Part shown: positions 58,132 through 64,000 of the stretch, piece by piece
Layout: every line of letters begins with the position of its first letter
Position numbering within the stretch: position 1 is the stretch's first letter
Assembly (NCBI GenBank): GCA_964648485.1
Contig: CAZYOF010000008.1
Coordinates: 62,001-126,000 of the forward strand
Direction of reading: 5' to 3'
DNA: 64,000 bases
Source: DAIOEK01 sp964648485
GTDB taxonomy: Bacteria > Chloroflexota > Anaerolineae > Anaerolineales > Anaerolineaceae
Program-made: the position numbers and the translations under genes
Notes under the pieces: model-generated
What the model was told of the DNA's origin: nothing
What the model saw: the letters and a program-made list of their open reading frames with translations, nothing else
Database searches by the model: none

Positions 58132-59910
58132 ATGATTATTAAAAAAGCCTCCTTTCGAAAAGAAATAATTATCTCAGCACTGGAAGGCGCCATTCTGGCA
58201 TGGATACTAAAAAATCCTATAACAGTAATGGTTCTTTCAGGAAAAGCTTTTTCTGGTCGAAGCATACTGATCCAAATATCGATATTTTCAACATTATTTT
58301 GTTTATGTTTTATAGGATTCTATTTTTTAAATCGGTTACTGGAAACAAAATATGGTTATATTGAGAAGATATTAAATAAGTTTCGTTTATTTCTGGTTAG
58401 TGAAAACTCCAATCTTTGGATGATCGGGATTATTGGGATTATTCTAAGAATACGGCAATATATTTTTGCTCGTTCGCTTTGGTTCGATGAATTAAGTTTG
58501 GCGCACAACTTTCTAAATCACGATTTGTTATTTCTATTGACAAAACCTCTTGACACTGGACAATCAGTACCTATTGGCTTTGTAATTCTTTCTGAAATTA
58601 TCGGAGAAATATTCAATTATTCAGATTTAGCACTCCGCTTATTCCCATTTCTGGCCGGTATTGGCATCGTTATTCTTAGTGTTTTTGCATCAAGATTCTT
58701 CATCTCGTCTATTGCTCGATTTATGTTTGTTTGGTTGATGTCAACTTCTCCATTGCTGATCTATTATTCTAATGAATTTAAACCATATATTATCGATGTA
58801 TTCTTTTATTTGCTTTTATTGATTGTTTTTCTTAATTACCGAGCACAGAAAATTGGCATCGTTTGGGTAACAATTATCGGATTGCTGGCAATTTTGTTCT
58901 CATATTCTGCAGTGATCGTTCTAAGTGCCTTTGGTATTGCAGAATTTCTATTATCTATAAAAGAGAATCGCAATACATCTCAAAAGGCTATTGTTCTAGT
59001 ATCAATAATTTGGTTTATCTTATTTGTTTTCGTATATTTTGGTTTTAGTAGAAAAAATTCTCCGATGGAATATTTTCATGAATACTGGAAAATCCGCTTT
59101 GCCCCAATATCAATATCAATAAAAAGTTTGCAGTGGTATTGGAATGCGATACTTGAGTTTGCAAATTTAGGCTATCATCCAGAAAAACCTATTGGGGTAA
59201 AGTTTTTTTCAGGGATAATTGAGCCGCTCAATGTTTTACTTGCAGTAATTACCTGCTTGGGAGCATTTTTCCAATATAAACAACATAAAAAGATTGCTGT
59301 TATTAACATTTGTATACTGGTAGTATCCGTCATCATTTCAGCATTTAGCTTGTATCCATTTGGTTCAAGATTAAATCTCTACCTGATTCCCATTGCATTT
59401 TGCATGTTTAGTTATTCGTTATGGAGATTAATTTCCAATTCATCAATTACAATTAAATTCCTTGGAGTTCAACTGATTGTAATCACACTGGCATTGAATA
59501 CTATCACTTCCGTAAATACATTTCTAAACCCGATTGATCATGCTGATATTAAAAATGCTTTGATTTATTTACAAAATAATGCTATTCCTACAGATTCATT
59601 AACGATGGTTGATAATACTTTTCCAGCTTATAAGTTCTACAGTAATTACTATGATTTACCAAATTTCTCCCATGTGTCGTCTTTCTCGCGTCCGTTTGAT
59701 GTCAATTCGTTTCAACACCATTTATGCATTAACCGGACAAGCAATCAGGTTTGGATTTTAATAACCCAATTATTTTATGAGAGTAAAGGATTTCTAAAAG
59801 AACTATCAGAAATTGGCACATTATTAAAAAAGTGGGAAAGCTCTGGATCAGGATTATATTATTTTCAGTTTGATCTCGATAAATTGTGTCACGAAAATAA
59901 CCTGAAGTAA
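58132..59910 (+). CDS. GT39-like multi-TM membrane protein
   Basis: A 592-aa protein with ten or more TM helices. The periplasmic loop after the third helix (ARSLWFDELSLAHNFLNHDLLFLLTKPLDTGQSVPIGF) holds an acidic pair as in GT-C/PMT enzymes, and later AFSLYPFGSRLNLYLIPIAF fits them as well. A TATAAT (58096-58101) lies ahead. It is notably A+T-rich (many AT-ending codons) compared with flanking sortase and ABC genes. Confidence 0.75.
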   Translation: MIIKKASFRKEIIISALEGAILAWILKNPITVMVLSGKAFSGRSILIQISIFSTLFCLCFIGFYFLNRLLETKYGYIEKILNKFRLFLVSENSNLWMIGIIGIILRIRQYIFARSLWFDELSLAHNFLNHDLLFLLTKPLDTGQSVPIGFVILSEIIGEIFNYSDLALRLFPFLAGIGIVILSVFASRFFISSIARFMFVWLMSTSPLLIYYSNEFKPYIIDVFFYLLLLIVFLNYRAQKIGIVWVTIIGLLAILFSYSAVIVLSAFGIAEFLLSIKENRNTSQKAIVLVSIIWFILFVFVYFGFSRKNSPMEYFHEYWKIRFAPISISIKSLQWYWNAILEFANLGYHPEKPIGVKFFSGIIEPLNVLLAVITCLGAFFQYKQHKKIAVINICILVVSVIISAFSLYPFGSRLNLYLIPIAFCMFSYSLWRLISNSSITIKFLGVQLIVITLALNTITSVNTFLNPIDHADIKNALIYLQNNAIPTDSLTMVDNTFPAYKFYSNYYDLPNFSHVSSFSRPFDVNSFQHHLCINRTSNQVWILITQLFYESKGFLKELSEIGTLLKKWESSGSGLYYFQFDLDKLCHENNLK

Positions 59911-59986
59911 ATCCAGAATTACCCACCACCTCTGATTCCCTGCCAACTGGAGTATAATTCAACAGGAGTTAGTTCCACCCAGGCCT

Positions 59987-60904
59987 ATGCCCGCGCGAAA
60001 AAGAAGACCCGTTGATGAGTTGACCAGCGCTGACTTACGCCGGATGCTGATGGAAAAACAGCACGGTGACCATAAGAAGCGCCTCGAAGAGTTTGCGAAA
60101 ACGGGCAGGGTGATTCAGATTGCAAGGGATCCCATCCCATCCACATTGAGCAATATTCATAGCGAATATGTGGAAACAACTGCACAACCCTCTTTACGTA
60201 GTGAACGTGGCAGAAACCGTCAGAAAACCTGGTTCGACAGGTTTCTCCTCCTGGTCGAAGTAGGAGCGGTGCTGGGTTTGATCTTTATCATGTACAATAC
60301 CTTTGCTTCGCTGCGGAATCTCAACGAAGAAGTCAGTTCGGCTTTATCTCAGCCGACGTTGGCTCCAACTCCCATTATCTCGGCGGTGGTACTCCCCTCA
60401 GGGCATACACCGCCAAATGCAGCTGGTGGTGCGCAACCGAATGATGCTGAGATCCCGGAACACCTCAGACCGGTGGTGCAGAGTCTGGCCAATGTGCCCA
60501 TTCCCACCGCCAGTCCCCAGCAGGCAACCCGCATCCAAATACCTGCGATTGGTGTGGATGCACCCATTGTACAGGGAGATGGCTGGGAGCAGTTGAAGAA
60601 AGGTGTCGGGCAGCATATCGGCAGCGCGGATCCGGGCGACACGGGCAATGTTGTCCTGTCTGCCCATAACGATGTCTTTGGAGAAATTTTCCGCGAGCTC
60701 GACAAGCTCAAAGAAGGCGATGAGGTGATATTATTTACCAATACTCGCCAGTATGTTTACAAGATAACAGGAACACAGATTGTGGAACCCACCAGGGTGG
60801 AAGTAATGGCAAATACAATCGATCCGATCGTAACCCTGATTTCCTGTTATCCATATTTGGTCAATAACCAGCGGATTGTCGTCAGCGCCGCTTTACAAAA
60901 ATAG
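59987..60904 (+). CDS. Class D/E-like sortase
   Basis: A 305-aa protein: basic N-terminus, a TM helix near 90-108, Pro/Ser-rich spacer, then the sortase barrel with catalytic His227 (LSAHNDVF), Cys287 (TLISCYP) and Arg296 (NNQRIVV). A membrane-bound cysteine transpeptidase would attach or process exported proteins. TATAAT lies at 59953-59958. No LPxTG-type substrate is visible in this window. The 67-aa membrane protein follows 17 bp later. Confidence 0.9.
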   Translation: MPARKRRPVDELTSADLRRMLMEKQHGDHKKRLEEFAKTGRVIQIARDPIPSTLSNIHSEYVETTAQPSLRSERGRNRQKTWFDRFLLLVEVGAVLGLIFIMYNTFASLRNLNEEVSSALSQPTLAPTPIISAVVLPSGHTPPNAAGGAQPNDAEIPEHLRPVVQSLANVPIPTASPQQATRIQIPAIGVDAPIVQGDGWEQLKKGVGQHIGSADPGDTGNVVLSAHNDVFGEIFRELDKLKEGDEVILFTNTRQYVYKITGTQIVEPTRVEVMANTIDPIVTLISCYPYLVNNQRIVVSAALQK

Positions 60905-60920
60905 AATTTTAGGAGCAGGA

Positions 60921-61124
60921 ATGAGCAAAAAACAGAAACGTCAGGTGTCTTCCGGCACAACAGCATCTACCGGTAATGAGCAGGTTGCGGTCCAGCGTCG
61001 TTTCTCTGGAACAACCGAATTTAATCCGGACTACACAGTCATAAAAAAAGGTATCAAGCGTATCTTTCTACTTGCTGCTTTTTTCATCGCAATATTGATT
61101 GCATTAACTTTTATTCTGAATTAA
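60921..61124 (+). CDS. Small single-TM protein after the sortase
   Basis: 67 aa from ATG 60921 (AGGAG ahead). A charged N-terminal segment of about 40 residues (KKQKRQVSSGTTASTG) is followed by one TM helix (FLLAAFFIAILIALTFIL) at the C-terminus. It could be a tail-anchored or sortase-linked protein. Function unknown. Confidence 0.65.
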   Translation: MSKKQKRQVSSGTTASTGNEQVAVQRRFSGTTEFNPDYTVIKKGIKRIFLLAAFFIAILIALTFILN

Positions 61125-61136
61125 TACGGTCATCAC

Positions 61137-61161
61137 CTCCAGTCAACGGACTGGAGTTTTT
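61137..61161 (+). terminator. Terminator after the sortase unit
   Basis: CTCCAGT (61137-61143), six-base loop, ACTGGAG (61150-61156) and TTTTT. It follows the small protein stop by 12 bp. Confidence 0.88.
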
Positions 61162-61192
61162 ATAAACTAACCAAGACACAAAGGAGAATGGA

Positions 61193-62263
61193 ATGTCACG
61201 AATGTTTGTTCCAGGTCCAGTAGATGTTGCGGATGAAGTACTTGCAGCGCAGGCTAAACCGATGATGCCCCACCGCAGCAAAGACTTTGAAGCAATATTC
61301 AGAGGGTGTGATGAAAAACTGCGAAAAGTGTTTGCAACAGAACGTCCGGTTTTTATCTCCACCTCATCTGGCTCAGGCTTGCAGGAAGCTGGTATTCGCA
61401 ACTTTGCCAACGAGACGGTTTTATCATGCATGAATGGGGCATTTGCAAAACGCTGGAATGATGTGGCTGTTGCAAATGGAAAACAGGCTGACAAGTTGGA
61501 AGTGCCCTGGGGCGAGGTGATTAAACCCGATCTTCTGGCAGAAGCATTAAAAGCAAAAAAGTATGAGGTTGTCACAATTGTGCATAATGAAACCTCTACC
61601 GGTGCTGAGAATCCTTTGAAAGAACTGGCTGAGGTGGTGCATAAAGTTAGCCCCGATACCCTCATCCTTGTCGATGCTGTATCAAGCCTCGGTGGTGTGA
61701 AAATCGAATTTGATGCCTGGGGATTGGATTTCCTGCTCACCTCATCGCAAAAATGTTTTGCGCTGCCACCAGGACTGGCTTTTGGCGCTGCATCAGAGCG
61801 TGCGATGAAAAAAGCAGAAACCGTAAAATTCCGCGGTTGGTATTTTGATCTTTTATTACTCGAAAAACACCGCGTGAAGGATTCCACCCCTATGACGCCT
61901 GCCATGTCCCTTATTTGGGCGCTGAATGCCCAATTGGATCGCATGCTTGCTGAAGGTCTGGATAATCGTTATGCCCGCCATGCAGCAATGGCAAAACGTA
62001 CCCAGGAATGGGCGATTTCTCAGGGCATGGAACCTCTTGCTCCTGCGGGTTTCCGTTCAAAAACGGTATCCACCATCAACAATACCCGAAATATGGATAT
62101 CCCTGGTTTGAATGAATTCCTTAAACCTCACGAACTGCGTATAGCTAACGGATACGGCGATTTGAAGAACAAAACCTATCGTATTGCCCATATGGGCGAG
62201 ATTCAAATGTCCGATGTTGATAAGCTGCTCGGTTTGATGGATGAGTACCTGAAGACACTCTAA
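61193..62263 (+). CDS. Class V aminotransferase (serine-glyoxylate/alanine-glyoxylate type)
   Basis: A 356-aa PLP enzyme of aminotransferase class V, with the SSQKCFALPPGLAFG loop holding the PLP Lys and DAVSSLGGVKIEFDAWGLDF around the cofactor Asp. It has AAGSGSGLQEAG-like STSSGSGLQEA for phosphate contacts. It likely moves amino groups between alanine/serine and glyoxylate or pyruvate; phosphoserine aminotransferase-like activity is also possible. It has its own Shine-Dalgarno (AAGGAG) and terminator. Confidence 0.88.
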   Translation: MSRMFVPGPVDVADEVLAAQAKPMMPHRSKDFEAIFRGCDEKLRKVFATERPVFISTSSGSGLQEAGIRNFANETVLSCMNGAFAKRWNDVAVANGKQADKLEVPWGEVIKPDLLAEALKAKKYEVVTIVHNETSTGAENPLKELAEVVHKVSPDTLILVDAVSSLGGVKIEFDAWGLDFLLTSSQKCFALPPGLAFGAASERAMKKAETVKFRGWYFDLLLLEKHRVKDSTPMTPAMSLIWALNAQLDRMLAEGLDNRYARHAAMAKRTQEWAISQGMEPLAPAGFRSKTVSTINNTRNMDIPGLNEFLKPHELRIANGYGDLKNKTYRIAHMGEIQMSDVDKLLGLMDEYLKTL

Positions 62264-62283
62264 ACGCATCCCCCAATTTATTG

Positions 62284-62314
62284 AAAAAGCGAGAACTCAT
62301 TGTTCTCGCTTTTT
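62284..62314 (+). terminator. Terminator after the class V aminotransferase
   Basis: AGCGAGAAC (62288-62296) and GTTCTCGCT (62302-62310) with TTTTT after. It is 20 bp past the stop. Confidence 0.9.
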
Positions 62315-62456
62315 ACTTTGTTCAGCTTGTAACTTACCCCCTGGTTCCTTGTACATTTGAACCGGCATTGTTGATTCCATGTGCAACAAATCATGTTCCA
62401 TTTCAGTTACAATCATGATTGTAATTTGCGTTTAAAAACCGAATGGATACTTGCAA

Positions 62457-63683
62457 ATGTCAGCGAAAATGGAAATTGTAATAACCGGGTTAACATATGG
62501 CGGAGAAGGCGTGGGACGATTGCCGGACGGGAAGACTGTTTTTGTTCCTTATACAATTCCGGGCGAAAGAGTTGTCGTTGAAATAAATACTGATAAAAAG
62601 AAATACGCTAGGGCAAAACCAATCCAGATAATTGAATCTTCTCCGCATCGAATCAATCCACTCTGCAAACATTATATGTTCTGTGGAGGCTGCCACCTTC
62701 AGCATCTTGCGTATGATGAACAGGTCCGCCTCAAGCAAAATATCCTGGCAGAACAGGTTGAAAAGGTTGGGTTAAACCCGGAAGTAATCCTTCCTGCGCA
62801 ACCTTCACCGCAGGAATGGCATTACCGGAATAATCTTCAATTCCATCTCTCACCAGATGGGCATCTGGGTTATCAGGCAGCTCATACTAACCAGGTTATT
62901 CCCATCGTTGAGTGCCATCTACCCGTTTCAGGGCTGAATTCAATTTGGAATAACCTACAGCTGGAACCGGGGTTACCCATCGAACGGATTTCAGCACGGG
63001 TCGGGGCGGATGATGAAATCACGATCATGTTGGAAGGGGAGTACGATGCATTACCCGAAATCGAGATGGATTTTCCCTGTTCGGTTGTTCACCATTCTTT
63101 AGCAGGCGATCTGGTACTGGCGGGTAGTCCGACTATGTTAATCAAAGTCGGTGATACTGAATTTCAGGTTTCCGCAGGTTCATTCTTTCAGGTAAATACC
63201 CTTGTGGCACAGCTGATGGCAGACTATGCACTCAGCCTCGTTAAGGATTCTGACATTAAATCCTTGATGGATGTTTTTTGCGGGGTGGGTTTATTCAGCC
63301 GCATGTTTGCACCGCATGTCCGCAAGATCATTGGGATCGAATCATCAGAATCTGCTTGCAATGATTTTACAGAAAATCTTGCAGAATTTGAGGATGTATC
63401 GATCTACCAGGGTAAAGCGGAAGATATTTTGCCATACCTGGATGAAAAGCCAGATCTTGTTCTTGTTGATCCTCCCCGTGCTGGTTTGGATGAGCGGGTA
63501 TTAGAATCAATCTGCCGTTCGGCTCCCTCACGGATCATATACATCTCATGTGATCCATCCACATTCATCAGAGATGCTTCCCGTTTCAATGCCAGAGGAT
63601 TTTCGTTACGGAACATCAAGCCCATCGATATGTTCCCGCAAACCTACCATGTGGAGGTAATTGGTCTTTTCGAGCAGGGATAA
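62457..63683 (+). CDS. 23S rRNA/tRNA (uracil-C5) methyltransferase (RlmD/TrmA family)
   Basis: About 408 aa from ATG 62457 (TTG 62451 and ATG 62469 are other choices). The N-terminus has a TRAM domain (EIVITGLTYGGEGVGRLPDGKTVFVPYTIPGERV). A Cys cluster for a [4Fe-4S] (CKHYMFCGGCHLQHL) follows. The SAM domain has DVFCGVGLFSRM, PDLVLVDPPRAGLDERV and the catalytic SCDPSTF Cys. It methylates C5 of a uracil in rRNA or tRNA; the exact site is unknown. Confidence 0.92.
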   Translation: MSAKMEIVITGLTYGGEGVGRLPDGKTVFVPYTIPGERVVVEINTDKKKYARAKPIQIIESSPHRINPLCKHYMFCGGCHLQHLAYDEQVRLKQNILAEQVEKVGLNPEVILPAQPSPQEWHYRNNLQFHLSPDGHLGYQAAHTNQVIPIVECHLPVSGLNSIWNNLQLEPGLPIERISARVGADDEITIMLEGEYDALPEIEMDFPCSVVHHSLAGDLVLAGSPTMLIKVGDTEFQVSAGSFFQVNTLVAQLMADYALSLVKDSDIKSLMDVFCGVGLFSRMFAPHVRKIIGIESSESACNDFTENLAEFEDVSIYQGKAEDILPYLDEKPDLVLVDPPRAGLDERVLESICRSAPSRIIYISCDPSTFIRDASRFNARGFSLRNIKPIDMFPQTYHVEVIGLFEQG

Positions 63684-63850
63684 GGTGTACGAGTTATGAT
63701 GAATTTACCTGATTAAAATATTGCTGATTCTGATCTGTAAATTTCCCCGAATACTGGCATTGTATTTTTTTCATCAGATTTTGCTGATCTAATTAATTTG
63801 GGAGACTCCCACCAAACTGGCAAATTAGTTGCATTCATTGGAAGATAGGC

Positions 63851-63872
63851 GAATCTGTTCACAAACAGATTC
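63851..63872 (+). promoter_or_regulatory. Hairpin directly in front of the last lipoprotein gene's ribosome site
   Basis: GAATCTGTT (63851-63859) and AACAGATTC (63864-63872) form a perfect 9-bp stem with a 4-base loop, directly abutting AGGAGG (63873-63878). It could be an operator palindrome or a 5' stabilising hairpin that exposes the ribosome site. Confidence 0.5.
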
Positions 63873-63882
63873 AGGAGGTTCC

Positions 63883-64000
63883 ATGAAAACTCAAAAATCG
63901 GTGTTTATCGTCTTGCTTCTCTTGATCAGCGTGATTGTTATGGCGTGCAATATGCCATTTATGGCAACACCTACTCCTTTTGTTTTTCCAACGGTAGATC
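63883..64000 (+). CDS. Lipoprotein, cut by the window end
   Basis: 39 residues are present from ATG 63883 (AGGAGG just ahead). A lipoprotein signal peptide ends at VIVMAC (Cys22), followed by a Thr/Pro-rich start (NMPFMATPTPFVFPTV) as in the other exported proteins of this window. The rest is outside the window. Confidence 0.75.
   Translation, partial: MKTQKSVFIVLLLLISVIVMACNMPFMATPTPFVFPTVD

Noticed and set aside
1..64000. CRISPR array, toxin-antitoxin, restriction-modification or phage-defence system
   Set aside because: No regularly spaced repeats, and no cas, nuclease or methylase pairs seen. The AbrB-like protein has no toxin partner.

Overview
The window looks like chromosome from a strictly or facultatively anaerobic member of the Chloroflexota, most likely class Anaerolineae. 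This is inferred from the gene set, not proven. Pointers are a moderate G+C content, a large RbsABC-type sugar cassette with several Gfo/Idh/MocA oxidoreductases, DUF711, a T-box-controlled thrS, secreted Thr/Pro-linker lipoproteins, a lone sortase, several multi-TM GT39-like proteins, and GGDEF proteins with a 7TM sensor. No phage, transposase, integrase or CRISPR array is visible.

Layout. 1-5.1 kb (minus strand): a LacI-family repressor cut by the window edge, with a near-consensus promoter and two operator-like sites; a membrane protein / M24 peptidase / SCP2 set; azlCD branched-chain amino-acid exporter genes; an orphan corrinoid protein. 5.3-9.2 kb (plus): a diguanylate cyclase, an alkaline-phosphatase-superfamily membrane protein and a small membrane protein. 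9.3-9.55 kb: tRNA-Lys whose 3' end and terminator are duplicated in a 95-bp direct repeat. 9.6-25.9 kb (plus): a large sugar-catabolic island. It holds three Gfo/Idh/MocA dehydrogenases, a ROK repressor, an ABC importer whose binding lipoprotein carries two almost identical binding domains in tandem, DeoC aldolase, a xylose-isomerase-like TIM barrel, a ROK sugar kinase, a GntR/UTRA regulator, a SIS isomerase and a UroD-family protein. 26-29.8 kb: A+T-rich multi-TM proteins (GT39-like). 29.8-36.4 kb: MFS exporter, methyltransferase, type I phosphodiesterase, a secreted protein with three homologous domains, a SurA/PrsA-type foldase lipoprotein and a membrane-anchored beta-domain protein. 36.4-38.9 kb (minus): overlapping macro-domain / TrmH / DUF711 genes. 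38.9-43 kb: copper handling (HMA chaperone, SafE-like membrane protein with a C-terminal cupredoxin domain, CopA). 43.2-45.5 kb: NarL/NarX-type two-component pair. 46.2-49.9 kb (minus): rplT, rpmI, infC and thrS with a T-box leader. 50-54.5 kb: NHL lipoprotein, thrC, thrB, a GNAT acetyltransferase. 54.5-57.8 kb: ICMT-like methyltransferase, XRE regulator pair, AbrB-controlled ABC exporter. 57.9 kb: tRNA-Val. 58.1-63.7 kb: another GT39-like protein, sortase, small membrane protein, class V aminotransferase and an RlmD/TrmA-type RNA methyltransferase. The window ends in a new lipoprotein gene.

The most notable unit is the 9.6-25.9 kb island. The ABC importer takes up a sugar or sugar derivative. 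Oxidoreductases plus the TIM-barrel isomerase could oxidise/eliminate or epimerise it. The ROK kinase phosphorylates, the SIS protein isomerises, and DeoC would cleave a 2-deoxy-pentose-5-phosphate-like product. This combination does not match a standard pathway that I can name. The tandem-domain binding protein, with its first 460 bp of repeat identical and the rest diverged, is the most unusual single gene. Regulatory features that can be read directly include autoregulatory operators at lacI, a promoter/palindrome pair before the first oxidoreductase, the thrS T-box with an inserted dispersed repeat, a probable ATC start of infC, and -10 boxes set so close to start codons that the mRNAs may be leaderless.
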